Source: Rhizobium oryzihabitans (GTDB lineage: Bacteria > Pseudomonadota > Alphaproteobacteria > Rhizobiales > Rhizobiaceae). From it: 64,000 bases of DNA. The stretch's first letter is position 1. Each line of letters opens with the position of its first letter. Below the pieces are notes generated by a model. It saw only the letters and a list, made by a program, of their open reading frames with translations. It did no database searches and was not told where the DNA came from. Shown here in pieces: positions 25,131 through 34,097 of this stretch. The position numbers were made by a program, and so were the translations under genes. The stretch is from NCBI RefSeq assembly GCF_010669145.1, contig NZ_CP048635.1:434001-498000 (forward strand). The letters run 5' to 3'.

Positions 25131-26054
25131 ATGACGTTTCTCTTCAACTCCGACGCAAAGCGCGGCGAGATATTCCGGCAGGCTCTGGCCGCAGAGCTGC
25201 CTGATCTGCCGTTTTCGATGGATGCGTCCAGCGTCGATCCGGATGCCGTCCGTTACCTCATCACCTGGACGGTGCCGCAGGATATTGCCCGGTATCGCAA
25301 TCTCGAAGTGCTGTTTTCGATCGGCGCAGGCGTCGACCAGTTTCACATCGAGACCATCCCCGAAACGGTGAAAGTCGTGCGCATGGTGGATGAGGGCATC
25401 ATCCGCATGATGCAGGAATATATCTGCCTCGGCGTGCTTGCCCTTCACCGCAACCTGCCGGTCTATCTGAACCAGCAGCGCGAGCAATTGTGGAAAGCCC
25501 GGCCCCAGCGGCAGGCGGAAGAGTGCCGGGTGGGCGTTCTTGGTCTCGGCATGCTGGGCGTTGCGGCGCTGGAGCGGCTTAAACCTTTCGGTTTCCCGCT
25601 TTCCGGCTGGAGCCGCTCACCGCGCGACATCGATGGCGTGACCTGCCTCCATGGCGCTGAGGGGCTGGCCACCATCCTCTCCACCAGCGATATTCTCGTC
25701 TGCCTGCTGCCGCTGACCGACGAGACGACAGGGCTTCTGAATGCCGAGCATCTGGCCATGCTGCCCGAAGGGGCTGGCCTGGTTCATGCCGGGCGCGGCA
25801 AACAGCTTGACCACGAGGCCCTCATCGACGCGCTGGATAGCGGCGGGCTTTCAGGCGCCGTCATCGATGTCACCGATCCGGAGCCCCTGCCGGAAGACCA
25901 TCGTTTCTGGTCGCATCCGAAAATTCTCCTGACGCCGCATATCGCCAGCGTCACCCAGCCGCATTCCGCCGCCCGCACCGTTGTCGAGAACATCAAACGA
26001 TACCAGTCCGGTCTCGAACCGCTCGGCCTCGTCGACCGCAATCGCGGATATTGA
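25131..26054 (+). CDS. D-2-hydroxyacid dehydrogenase (GhrA-like glyoxylate/hydroxypyruvate reductase)
   Basis: 307 residues. The NAD(P) motif [17 protein letters not shown] is near 133-149, substrate-side [10 protein letters not shown] near 63-72, catalytic arginine in [10 protein letters not shown], and the catalytic histidine in [11 protein letters not shown] near 272. The GAGVD signature and length match the GhrA subgroup. It sits 24 bases after the deacetylase gene and would reduce a 2-oxo acid formed in the pathway. Confidence 0.88.
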   Translation: MTFLFNSDAKRGEIFRQALAAELPDLPFSMDASSVDPDAVRYLITWTVPQDIARYRNLEVLFSIGAGVDQFHIETIPETVKVVRMVDEGIIRMMQEYICLGVLALHRNLPVYLNQQREQLWKARPQRQAEECRVGVLGLGMLGVAALERLKPFGFPLSGWSRSPRDIDGVTCLHGAEGLATILSTSDILVCLLPLTDETTGLLNAEHLAMLPEGAGLVHAGRGKQLDHEALIDALDSGGLSGAVIDVTDPEPLPEDHRFWSHPKILLTPHIASVTQPHSAARTVVENIKRYQSGLEPLGLVDRNRGY

Positions 26055-26080
26055 TCATCCCGTTCCAGGAAAGGACACCC

Positions 26081-26437
26081 ATGCCACTTCTCAAGACCAT
26101 CGACACCCACCCCGCTTTCGAGCCGAAGACCTCCAAGGTCCTGCCTGAACGCCTTGTCTCCGGCGATCCGACAACCAGGGTTTGGGCGCTGGACGAAGCC
26201 CGCGACGGCACCGTGCGCACCGGCATCTTTGAAGCAACCCCCGGTGAAAACCGCTCGATCAAGGGCGAGACCTTCGAGTTTTGCCACATCGTTGAAGGCG
26301 TTATCGAAATCACGCCGGACGGTGGCGAACCGCAGCGTTACACCGCAGGCGACAGCTTCGTGATGAAGCCCGGCTTCGTCGGCGTCTGGAAGACCATCGA
26401 AACCGTGCGCAAGATTTACGTTACGGTCACCGGGTGA
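26081..26437 (+). CDS. Small cupin-domain protein (Cupin_3/DUF861)
   Basis: 118 residues from the ATG at 26081 with AGGAAAGGA just upstream. One beta-barrel: TRVWALDEARDGTVRTGIFEATPG, then FEFCHIVEGVIEITPDGGEPQRYTAGDSFVMKPGFVGVWKTIETVRKIYV. This is the (S)-ureidoglycine aminohydrolase/DUF861-like class often found beside amino-acid and opine oxidases. Metal residues are partly changed. Specific role unknown; it closes this three-gene unit. Confidence 0.8.
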   Translation: MPLLKTIDTHPAFEPKTSKVLPERLVSGDPTTRVWALDEARDGTVRTGIFEATPGENRSIKGETFEFCHIVEGVIEITPDGGEPQRYTAGDSFVMKPGFVGVWKTIETVRKIYVTVTG

Positions 26438-26460
26438 TTTGTTAAGCGGAATTTTCGGCA

Positions 26461-26496
26461 TTGCGGGCTGGCGTGCAGGAAACCGCCAGCCCGCAA
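26461..26496 (+). terminator. Strong 13-bp hairpin after the cupin gene
   Basis: Arms TTGCGGGCTGGCG and CGCCAGCCCGCAA are perfectly complementary with a 10-base loop. No T-run follows, so it may need Rho or act on RNA stability. It separates the deacetylase unit from the aldehyde dehydrogenase unit; the remaining 210 bases to the next gene show nothing else recognised. Confidence 0.6.
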
Positions 26497-26706
26497 CAGG
26501 ATGTCAGACCGATGCCGGTATGGGTATCATGCCTGATCGTCTTTTGGCCCGGCTGCCGCAATTCTCAATGAGGGACTTATGCGCGCCGAAGATTGCGCCG
26601 TGTGCCGCCTGCAAAACAGGATTTTCGTTCACCACCCACACCGCAGTCGGTGGATGCTGCTTGCCATCAGGGGGTAGCGTAAAGGCATATCCACAGAGGA
26701 TTCCCC

Positions 26707-28170
26707 ATGACGCTCAGCTTCGATCCAGACAACCTGTCCCTGCCGATCGGCCATTTCATCGGCGACCGGCTGATCCCGGCTAAAAATGGCATCGACATGC
26801 ACCGCCCCTCGGACGGCATCGAATATGCCGGTTGCCCGAAGGCCGATGCGGCGCTGGTCGATGAGGCGGTGCAGACCGCCAAGGCCGCGCTGAAGAGCAG
26901 CAACTGGGGCGGCGTGCGGCCGCGTGAGCGCACCAAGGTCTTGCAGCGCTGGGCCGACCTGATCGAAGCGGAAGCCGAAACGCTGGCGAAAATCGAGGCG
27001 CTCTCCTCAACACGGCCGGTGGGCCAGCTGATCGCCGGCGATATCGCCGTCACCGCCGAGCAAATCCGCTTCTTCGCCGAATTCGCGGACAAGGAAGGCG
27101 GCGATCTTGTGCCGACCGACGATGCGAGCCTCGGCATGATCATGACCGAACCCTATGGCGTGGTCGGCGCCATCACGCCGTGGAATTTCCCCGTCTCCAT
27201 GGCCGGCTGGAAGCTTGGCCCGGCACTTGCAGCCGGCAACGCCGTGGTACTGAAACCATCGGAAATGACGCCCTTCTCCAGCATTTTCATGGCGCAGCTG
27301 GCGATCAAGGCCGGACTGCCCGCCGGTCTCATCAACATCGTGCTCGGCGATGGGCCCGTGACCGGTAATGCCATCACCGGGCACCCTGATATCTCCAAGG
27401 TCAGCTTTACCGGCTCCACCGCAGCGGGAGCGGCCATCATGGCTAATATCGCCCGCACCGGCATCAAGCCCATGACGCTGGAACTGGGCGGCAAAAGCCC
27501 GCAGCTGGTCTTTGCAGATGCCGATATCGAAAAAGCAGCCGCCGCCATCGCCGGCAATATTCTTTCCAACGCCGGGCAGGCCTGCGTGGCCGGCTCGCGC
27601 ATCATCGTTGAGGAAAGTGCGGCCGACGCCCTTTCCGCCGCGATCATTGCCCGCATGAAGGCAGTGAAGCCCGGTCCGACCTGGGACGAGACGACGCAAT
27701 ATTCGCCGATCATCTCCGAGGTGCAGCGCAGGCGCATCGACGGCATCGTGCAGGCGGCGGTCGCCCATGGCGGCGAATGCCTGACGGGCGGCGCAAACAT
27801 GGACGGCCCCGGCTATTTCTACCAGCCGACGCTGATTGCCAATGTCGACCAGACCTCACCCGCCGTTACCGAGGAAATCTTCGGGCCGGTGCTGACGTTG
27901 CAGACCTTCCGCACGGAAGAAGAGGCGCTGGCGCTTGCCGATCATCCGACCTACGGTCTGGCGGCGGGTCTTTTCAGCCGGGATATCTCGCGCGTCATGC
28001 GCCTGTCGCGCGCCATTCAGGCGGGAACTATCTGGGTCAATCGTTATGGCCGCTCACGCGACCATATTTTGCCGACCGGTGGTTACAAACGCTCAGGCAT
28101 CGGCAAAGATCTCGGACGGGAGGCCTATCTCGCCAACCGCAAGAGCAAAAGCGTCCTAATCGGACTGTAA
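26707..28170 (+). CDS. NAD(P)-dependent aldehyde dehydrogenase
   Basis: 487 residues of the ALDH superfamily. Key parts: TPWNFPVSMAGWKLGPALAAGNAVVLKPSE near 155-190, FTGSTAAGAAIM near 233, the catalytic glutamate in LELGGKSPQ near 257, the nucleophile in NAGQACVAG near 291 and EEIFGPVL near 389. It would oxidise an aldehyde, perhaps made by an amine oxidase or transaminase encoded nearby. A tight three-gene run follows (13 and 12-base gaps). Substrate undetermined. Confidence 0.9.
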   Translation: MTLSFDPDNLSLPIGHFIGDRLIPAKNGIDMHRPSDGIEYAGCPKADAALVDEAVQTAKAALKSSNWGGVRPRERTKVLQRWADLIEAEAETLAKIEALSSTRPVGQLIAGDIAVTAEQIRFFAEFADKEGGDLVPTDDASLGMIMTEPYGVVGAITPWNFPVSMAGWKLGPALAAGNAVVLKPSEMTPFSSIFMAQLAIKAGLPAGLINIVLGDGPVTGNAITGHPDISKVSFTGSTAAGAAIMANIARTGIKPMTLELGGKSPQLVFADADIEKAAAAIAGNILSNAGQACVAGSRIIVEESAADALSAAIIARMKAVKPGPTWDETTQYSPIISEVQRRRIDGIVQAAVAHGGECLTGGANMDGPGYFYQPTLIANVDQTSPAVTEEIFGPVLTLQTFRTEEEALALADHPTYGLAAGLFSRDISRVMRLSRAIQAGTIWVNRYGRSRDHILPTGGYKRSGIGKDLGREAYLANRKSKSVLIGL

Positions 28171-28183
28171 CAGGGGAAATGTC

Positions 28184-29227
28184 TTGAAAACGCATCGCAT
28201 CGCACTCATTCCCGGAGACGGCATCGGCAAAAGCGTGACTGATGCCGCCTGGCAGGTTCTCAACGCCGCCGCTAAAGGCTCCGGTTTTGCGCTCGAAGGC
28301 ACCGAATTCCCCTGGTCCTGCGCCTTCTACAAGGAAACCGGCGCGATGATGCCGAAGGACGGTATCGAGACCCTGCGCGGCTTCGACGCCATTCTGCTCG
28401 GTGCAGTCGGCTGGCCGGCGGAGGTGCCGGATTCCGTCTCGCTGCACGGCCTGCTGCTGCCGATCCGCAAGGCCTTCGTGCAATATGCGAATATCCGCCC
28501 GCACCGGCTTCTGCCCGGCGTGCAGGGCCCGCTGAAAGCGGATGGGTTCGACATTCTCTGCATCCGGGAAAATACCGAGGGTGAATATTCCGGTGCAGGC
28601 GGGCGCGTGCATCAGGGCACTGACGACGAGGTTGCCGTCGAAACCTCGATCTTCACGCGTAAGGGCGTGGAGCGCATCCTGCGCTTCGGTTTCGAACAGG
28701 CGCAGAAGCGTCGCGGCAAGCTCGCCTCCATCACCAAGTCCAATGCCCAGAAATATTCGATGGTGTTCTGGGACGAGGTGACCCACAGGCTCGCTGCGGA
28801 ATATCCAGACGTCGAAGTATCGAGCTATCATATCGACGCCATGGCGGCCCGCATGGTGATGGCGCCGGAAAGCCTTGATGTGGTGGTCGCCTCCAACCTC
28901 TTCGGCGATATTCTGACCGATCTCGGCGCAGCCATCCAGGGCGGCCTCGGTTTTGCCGCCTCCGCCAATATCAATCCCGACCGCAGCGCGCCGTCGATGT
29001 TCGAGCCGGTGCACGGTTCCGCCCCGGATATCGCCCATCTCGGCATCGCCAATCCCATCGCGGCCATCTGGTCCGGTGCCATGATGCTCGAGCATCTGGG
29101 CCAAACGGACGCGGCCGTCAGGATCATGGCGGCGTTGGAAACGGCGACCGGCCGGGGTATCGGCACGGTGCCGGGCAAGGACAAGACGGATGCCATAACG
29201 GCCGCAATTCTCGCGGCGCTCGACTGA
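28184..29227 (+). CDS. Isocitrate/isopropylmalate-family dehydrogenase (tartrate dehydrogenase-like)
   Basis: 347 residues with a TTG start placed 8 bases after AGGGGA. Signatures: IALIPGDGIGKSVTDAAW at the N-terminus, LCIRENTEGEYSGAGG near 123, NAQKYSMVFWDEV near 186 and NLFGDILTDLGAAIQGG near 237. ENTEGEYSG and the length point to the tartrate dehydrogenase/decarboxylase (TtuC/YeaU) branch rather than LeuB. It would oxidatively decarboxylate a malate- or tartrate-like acid. Lies between two aldehyde dehydrogenases. Confidence 0.88.
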   Translation: MKTHRIALIPGDGIGKSVTDAAWQVLNAAAKGSGFALEGTEFPWSCAFYKETGAMMPKDGIETLRGFDAILLGAVGWPAEVPDSVSLHGLLLPIRKAFVQYANIRPHRLLPGVQGPLKADGFDILCIRENTEGEYSGAGGRVHQGTDDEVAVETSIFTRKGVERILRFGFEQAQKRRGKLASITKSNAQKYSMVFWDEVTHRLAAEYPDVEVSSYHIDAMAARMVMAPESLDVVVASNLFGDILTDLGAAIQGGLGFAASANINPDRSAPSMFEPVHGSAPDIAHLGIANPIAAIWSGAMMLEHLGQTDAAVRIMAALETATGRGIGTVPGKDKTDAITAAILAALD

Positions 29228-29239
29228 TTTCGGAGAGAG

Positions 29240-30700
29240 ATGATGCAGGGCTTGAAGGACAAGGAACTCTTTCGCCAGACGGGTTTGATCGGCGGCGCAT
29301 GGAAAACGGCCGCATCGGGAAAAGTGGTCGACGTGATCGACCCTGCGACACAGGCGGTGATCGGCACCGTGCCGGATATGGGCGGCGCGGAGACCCGCGC
29401 GGCGATCGAAGCCGCCAACGCCGCTTTCGGCCCGTGGAAAAAGAAAACCCACGCGGAGCGTGCGGCACTTCTCGAAAAATGGTTCGCGCTGATGATCAAG
29501 CATGTCGACGATCTCGGCCTGATCCTGACTACGGAGCAGGGCAAGCCGCTCGACGAGGCGAAGGGTGAAATCCGCTATGGTGCCTCCTTCGTGAAATGGT
29601 TCGCGGAAGAGGCGCGGCGCATCAGCGGCGGCACCATTCCCTCACCCACACCGGATCGCCGTATCGTCGTGCTGAAGGAGCCTGTCGGCGTCTGCGGCAT
29701 CATCACGCCGTGGAATTTTCCGAACGCCATGATCACCCGCAAGGTGGCACCCGCCCTTGCCGCCGGCTGTACCGTCGTCATCAAGCCTTCGGAATTCACG
29801 CCCTATTCAGCCTTGGCGCTCGGCGTTCTCGCCGAACGGGCCGGTATCCCCTCAGGCGTCATCAACATCGTCACAGGTATGCCGACGGAGATCGGCAATG
29901 AGATCATGGCGAACGAGACGGTGCGGAAAATTTCCTTCACCGGCTCCACCCGCGTCGGCTCGCTTTTGATGCGTGGTGCTGCCGACAGCGTCAAGCGGCT
30001 GTCGCTGGAGCTTGGCGGCAATGCGCCCTTCATCGTGTTCGACGATGCCGATCTCGATCTTGCCATCGAAGGCGCGCTCGTTTCGAAATTCCGCAATGGC
30101 GGCCAGACCTGCGTCTGCGCCAACCGCATTCTCGTTCAGGCGAGCGTCTATGACACCTTCGCCAAAAAACTGGCGGCCCGCGTCGACGCCATGCGGGTCG
30201 GCCCCGGAACGGAGGCAGGCGTCTCCATCGGCCCGATGATCAATGAGCCAGCCATCGCCAAAATCCGCGCGCACATCGATGATGCCGTTTCCAAGGGCGC
30301 GACGATCATCACCAAGCAGCATGATCTGCCGGAAGGTCCGCAATATACCGCACCGGTTGTGCTGACCGGCGCCACCACGGGCATGCGGCTGGCGAGCGAA
30401 GAGACCTTCGGACCTGTCGCCCCGCTCTTCCGCTTCGAGACCGAAGAAGAAGCCATCGCCATTGCCAATGGCACGCCCTTCGGCCTTGCCGCCTATTTTT
30501 ATACCGAAAGCCTGAAGCGCGCCTGGCGTGTGGGCGAGGCGCTGGAATTCGGCATGGTCGGCCTCAACACCGGGGCGATCTCCACCGAAGTCGCGCCCTT
30601 CGGCGGCGTCAAGCAATCCGGCCTCGGCCGCGAGGGCGCGCAGATCGGCATCGAGGAATATCTGGAAATAAAGACGTTTCACATCGGCGGACTTGCCTGA
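29240..30700 (+). CDS. gabD: Succinate-semialdehyde dehydrogenase (GabD-type)
   Basis: 486 residues. GabD-like features: LTTEQGKPLDEAKGEIRYGASFVKWFAEEARRISG near 95-130, TPWNFPNAMITRKVAPALAAGCTVVIKPSE near 152, catalytic LELGGNAPFIVFDDADLD near 254, nucleophile GGQTCVCANR near 288, and a C-terminal GLGREGAQIGIEEYLEIK typical of the family. It converts succinate semialdehyde to succinate, the end of GABA or putrescine degradation. That fits the aminotransferase and PuuB-like oxidase genes downstream. Confidence 0.9.
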   Translation: MMQGLKDKELFRQTGLIGGAWKTAASGKVVDVIDPATQAVIGTVPDMGGAETRAAIEAANAAFGPWKKKTHAERAALLEKWFALMIKHVDDLGLILTTEQGKPLDEAKGEIRYGASFVKWFAEEARRISGGTIPSPTPDRRIVVLKEPVGVCGIITPWNFPNAMITRKVAPALAAGCTVVIKPSEFTPYSALALGVLAERAGIPSGVINIVTGMPTEIGNEIMANETVRKISFTGSTRVGSLLMRGAADSVKRLSLELGGNAPFIVFDDADLDLAIEGALVSKFRNGGQTCVCANRILVQASVYDTFAKKLAARVDAMRVGPGTEAGVSIGPMINEPAIAKIRAHIDDAVSKGATIITKQHDLPEGPQYTAPVVLTGATTGMRLASEETFGPVAPLFRFETEEEAIAIANGTPFGLAAYFYTESLKRAWRVGEALEFGMVGLNTGAISTEVAPFGGVKQSGLGREGAQIGIEEYLEIKTFHIGGLA

Positions 30701-30724
30701 GGACTGTTTCTTTCTCCCCGCCTA

Positions 30725-30752
30725 AAGGGCCGCTCTGCGGCCCTTCTTTTTG
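30725..30752 (+). terminator. Intrinsic terminator after gabD
   Basis: AAGGGCCGC and GCGGCCCTT form a 9-bp stem with a TCT loop, followed by CTTTTTT. It ends the plus-strand aldehyde dehydrogenase operon. Confidence 0.9.
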
Positions 30753-30824
30753 TGTGGGTGCAGCAAAAAACGGCCGAACCGCTGCTGTTAGACTGATGAA
30801 ACGCCCACAAACCTCTCCTCCGTC

Positions 30825-30903
30825 ATGCTCGGGCCTGTCCCGAGCATCTGCTACCGATTGATTTTACGATAGGTGGACAGATCCTCGGGACAAGCCCGAG
30901 GAT
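30825..30903. repeat. Paired-hairpin intergenic repeat, copy 2
   Basis: Two stem-loops with 5-base loops: ATGCTCGGG/CCCGAGCAT (30825-30847) and ATCCTCGGG/CCCGAGGAT (30881-30903), bracketed by GTC and GAC. Same design as the copies at 18994 and 41844. It lies between convergent genes. Confidence 0.6.
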
Positions 30904-30962
30904 GACATCGAGTGTGGAGGACGGTTTGTAAAAAAACTGAGCGACAGGAAAGCGACCGCGCT

Positions 30963-32237
30963 CTACTGAATCTTATCCAGCATCTTGTAATAGAGGCCCA
31001 CGATCGGCAGGAACCAGGGCTTGCCAAAATGACCCGGCACCGCCGGCCATTCCAGTCCCTTCAGGGGATTGTTATCTGGCCGTCCGAGAATGGCGTCGGC
31101 CATGATCATACCGAGATGGGTGGAGAGCTGCGCGCCGTGGCCGGAATAGCCCATCGCGTACCAGACGCCATCCTGATACCCGGCACGCGGGTAACGATCC
31201 TTGGTCATATCAACCAGACCGCCCCAGCAATAATCGATCGGCACATGCGCAAGCTGCGGGAAGATACGGTGCAGGCTTTCCGTCAGGATAGCACCGCTCT
31301 TGGCGTCGGAACGCTGGTCCGATGTCGCCGAAAAGCGCGCCCGTCCGCCGAAGATCAGGCGATTATCCGGCGCAAGCCGGAAATAATTGCCGATATTCAT
31401 GGAGTTGACATAGGTGCGGTTGCCCGGAACCGAAGCCCTGATCTCCGCATCCGTCAGCGGCCGCGTGGCGATGATGAAGCTGCCGACGGCGATGATGCGG
31501 CGGCGGAAATATCCGAAGCCGGAGGGCGTATAAGCGCCGGTCGCCACCAGAACATTATCTGCCGTCACCTTGCCCCGCGGCGTTTCCAGCGCGTGGGTCC
31601 TGCCGTTCTGGATATGCTTCGTCACCGCCGCATTTTCGAAGATCACCGCACCATGTCGGCTCGCAGCCTCGGCGAGGCCCGCCACATAGCGGCCCATATG
31701 CATCATGGCGCTCTTCTTCGACAGCATGGCGCCATAAAAGGGCGAGCCAATCTCAGCCTTGAGGTCGGCGACGGACAGCAGCGCCGTGTCGGGATCGACC
31801 TCGGCATGCAGCGCCTCGAAGTTCTTCGCCAGCCCTTCGAAATGCTGCGGCTTGGAGGCGAGCTTCAGCTTGCCCGAGCGGCGGAAATTGCAGTCTATGC
31901 CTTCTTCAGCGATCAGGGCTTCCAGCGTATCTATGGAAGCATCGAGCGCCCTGTAGAGGGCGATTGCGCGTTCCTTGCCAAGCTCCGCCTTGGCGGAGAG
32001 ATAGGAATGAGCAAGACCATTGTTGAGATGCCCGCCATTGCGGCCCGAGGCACCCCAGCCGACGCGCTCGCCCTCCAGAACGACAACGCGCGCGCCGGCC
32101 TTGGCCAGCTGGCGCGCGGCCCCGAGACCGGTGAAACCTCCACCGATGACGGCGACGTCATAATGACCTTCGACGGGACCTTGCGCCGCCCCCGCAAACA
32201 GGGGCGCCGTGTCGTGCCAATAGGAAACGAACTTCAT
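30963..32237 (-). CDS. FAD-dependent amine/amino-acid oxidase (PuuB/DAO family)
   Basis: 424 residues. FAD-binding VAVIGGGFTGLGAARQLAKAGARVVVLEGERVGWGASGRNGG at about 29-70 is the PuuB (gamma-glutamylputrescine oxidase) style N-terminus. The C-terminal YAMGYSGHGAQLSTHLGMIMADAI closes the FAD site. It would oxidise a primary or secondary amine to aldehyde plus hydrogen peroxide. With the aminotransferase, GabD and GNAT genes it suits polyamine or opine-type amine degradation. No PuuA-type ligase is seen, so the true substrate may not be glutamylated. Confidence 0.85.
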   Translation of the reverse strand: MKFVSYWHDTAPLFAGAAQGPVEGHYDVAVIGGGFTGLGAARQLAKAGARVVVLEGERVGWGASGRNGGHLNNGLAHSYLSAKAELGKERAIALYRALDASIDTLEALIAEEGIDCNFRRSGKLKLASKPQHFEGLAKNFEALHAEVDPDTALLSVADLKAEIGSPFYGAMLSKKSAMMHMGRYVAGLAEAASRHGAVIFENAAVTKHIQNGRTHALETPRGKVTADNVLVATGAYTPSGFGYFRRRIIAVGSFIIATRPLTDAEIRASVPGNRTYVNSMNIGNYFRLAPDNRLIFGGRARFSATSDQRSDAKSGAILTESLHRIFPQLAHVPIDYCWGGLVDMTKDRYPRAGYQDGVWYAMGYSGHGAQLSTHLGMIMADAILGRPDNNPLKGLEWPAVPGHFGKPWFLPIVGLYYKMLDKIQ

Positions 32238-32252
32238 GGTCCCGACCTTTCC

Positions 32253-32921
32253 TTACAATCCAACCACGCCGGCGAGGCCGGAAATATCGGCAATCTCCAC
32301 ATAACCGTAATAGGGGTTGGCAGGCTCGTGGCCTCTGTTAACCCAGACCTTGTTCTTGATGCCGAGATCATGGGCCGACATCAGGTCGTAACGGAACGAC
32401 GACGAGACGTGCAGCATGTCTTCCGGGCCGCAGCCGAGCATGTCGAACATATATTCGAAAGCCTTGAAGCGCGGCTTGTAGGCCTGCGCCTGCTCGGCGG
32501 TATAGACCGCGTGGAACGGCGCGCCGAGCTTTTCGACATTCGACATGATCTGTGAGTTCATGGCGTTTGACAGGATGACGAGCGGAATTTCCTTCGCCAC
32601 CTTGGCAAGACCGGCCGGAACATCCGCATGCGGACCCCAGGTCGGAACGCGCTCGTAAACGAAGGTGGCGTCCTCATCCTTGAAGGCCACGCCATTGCGC
32701 TTGCAGCTGCGCGACAGCGAATTGTGAACCACCTGGGCATAGGGCTGCCAGGCGCCCATGATCTCATCCAGACGGTAGGCCGCGAAATTCTTGATGAACT
32801 GCTGCATCTGCGCTTCGTCGAGACGATCACCGTAGAGATCGCGGGCGGCCTCGGCCATCTGGAAATTGATGAGCGTACCGTAGCAGTCGAAGGAAATGTA
32901 TTTCGGGCGGAAGATGGTCAT
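32253..32921 (-). CDS. HAD hydrolase, L-2-haloacid dehalogenase-like
   Basis: 222 residues from the ATG at 32921 (AAGGA upstream). Motif I FDCYGTLINF near 10 with the aspartate nucleophile, motif II LSNAMN near 117, lysine in YKPRFKAF near 150 and a modified acidic motif SSSFRYDLMSAHDLG near 173. The FDxYGTL form is that of type II haloacid dehalogenases, though in amine clusters such proteins may act on phosphorylated or other small substrates. It lies 15 bases before the PuuB-like gene and is probably co-transcribed. A paralogue lies at 35728-36441. Confidence 0.82.
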   Translation of the reverse strand: MTIFRPKYISFDCYGTLINFQMAEAARDLYGDRLDEAQMQQFIKNFAAYRLDEIMGAWQPYAQVVHNSLSRSCKRNGVAFKDEDATFVYERVPTWGPHADVPAGLAKVAKEIPLVILSNAMNSQIMSNVEKLGAPFHAVYTAEQAQAYKPRFKAFEYMFDMLGCGPEDMLHVSSSFRYDLMSAHDLGIKNKVWVNRGHEPANPYYGYVEIADISGLAGVVGL

Positions 32922-33246
32922 GTCGTCGTCATCCTTGCTTGGAGATCGGCCGTGCCGGAATGAATTGATCATAGAAAGCCTTTGCCCGGTCGGCGCACCG
33001 CAATTGCCATCAGCGAAAGCAGATTGTTGCGTATGCACCCGCCTGTTTGGCAGAGAGTTGCGTTCGCGCGCTAGGCCCTCCCCCTTCAGCCCCCGTCTTG
33101 CCGCCTGATGCGAATAACAGGCGGCATAAGATGCGGCGGCGGGTAAAAGCAACAGTGAAACATATCGAACCTTGCCATTCGTCGGGACAATGTTCTTTTA
33201 CCCCCGGTCTATCAATAAACGAGAAGAATAAAACGGGAGTTGGGCC
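32922..33246. promoter_or_regulatory. Divergent promoter region (325 bases without a gene)
   Basis: Gap between the HAD gene (minus) and the GNAT gene (plus). It holds a hairpin with arms GCCGCCTG (33100-33107) and CAGGCGGC (33118-33125) and an AT-rich stretch before 33247 where a plus-strand promoter would lie. No open frame here has convincing coding features. Confidence 0.5.
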
Positions 33247-34083
33247 ATGCAAGCCAGCCTGATCGATATCCAGAATTTTGAGCCTCAACACCTCGATGCC
33301 GCCGTCGAGCTTTCCCGGCAGGCCGGCTGGCCGCACCGCAGGCAAGACTGGGCGCTCGTTCTTTCCTTAAGCAAAGGCTTTGTCGCGCTCGAAAACGGGC
33401 GTGTCGTCGGAACCGCGATGGCGACGCTTCTCGGAGACACCTGCGCAACCGTCAATATGGTGATCGTGGACGAAACCATGCGCGGCCGGGGCCTTGGACG
33501 CCAGCTGATGCAGGCGGCAATCGATGCCGCAGGAAATCGCGAATGCTGTCTGGTCGCCACTGCCGACGGCCTGCCGCTCTACGAGAAAATGGGCTTCGCC
33601 GCCTGCGGCGAGGTGCTGCAGCATCAGGGCATTCCAGCCGCGACCGACAAGCCAGCCGGTGTGGCGTGGGTGGAAACCGTCGCCCCGGCAGAGCTTGCGG
33701 CGCTCGATGCACAGGCTTTCGGTGCGGACCGCACGGCGCTTTTTGCAGAACTTGCAGACAGGGCGCGTTTCGCGGTCGTGCAGGAGCAGGGCGTCATCAA
33801 AGGCTTTGCAGGCCTGCGCGACTTCGGCCGCGGCGAGGTCATCGGCCCGGTCGTGGCGGAAAATGCCGACATCGCGCGAGATCTGATCACCTTCGTATTT
33901 TCCGAGCGCCCCGGCGCATTCCTGCGCGTGGACACCACCGCCGATACGGGCCTTGGCCCCTGGCTTGCCGAACACGGGCTTGGCCATGTCGGCGGCGGCA
34001 TCGCCATGCGCCGGCCGAAGGCCGAAATCTCAGCCGACAAAAAACTGAAAACATTCGCACTGACCAGCCAGGCGCTGGGCTGA
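33247..34083 (+). CDS. Double-domain GNAT acetyltransferase
   Basis: 278 residues. N-terminal GNAT at about 5-135 (MVIVDETMRGRGLGRQLMQAAID is the acetyl-CoA loop; YEKMGFAACGEVLQHQG the usual end) and a C-terminal Acetyltransf_18-like part (LDAQAFGADRTALFAELAD, GEVIGPVVAEN). It is paralogous in layout to 22874-23752. The aminotransferase gene starts 14 bases after it, so it probably acts in the same amine or amino-acid route, either modifying or detoxifying an intermediate. Confidence 0.82.
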   Translation: MQASLIDIQNFEPQHLDAAVELSRQAGWPHRRQDWALVLSLSKGFVALENGRVVGTAMATLLGDTCATVNMVIVDETMRGRGLGRQLMQAAIDAAGNRECCLVATADGLPLYEKMGFAACGEVLQHQGIPAATDKPAGVAWVETVAPAELAALDAQAFGADRTALFAELADRARFAVVQEQGVIKGFAGLRDFGRGEVIGPVVAENADIARDLITFVFSERPGAFLRVDTTADTGLGPWLAEHGLGHVGGGIAMRRPKAEISADKKLKTFALTSQALG

Positions 34084-34097
34084 ATCCGGAGAGACCC

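Noticed and set aside
28037..29503. A 488-codon minus-strand frame
   Set aside because: Opposite the tartrate-dehydrogenase-like and gabD genes; its translation is rich in Arg/His/Gly without any recognisable domain.
30912..32555. A 547-codon open frame on the plus strand
   Set aside because: It lies opposite the PuuB-like oxidase and HAD genes, which have full family signatures; the open frame is a by-product of GC-rich codon use.
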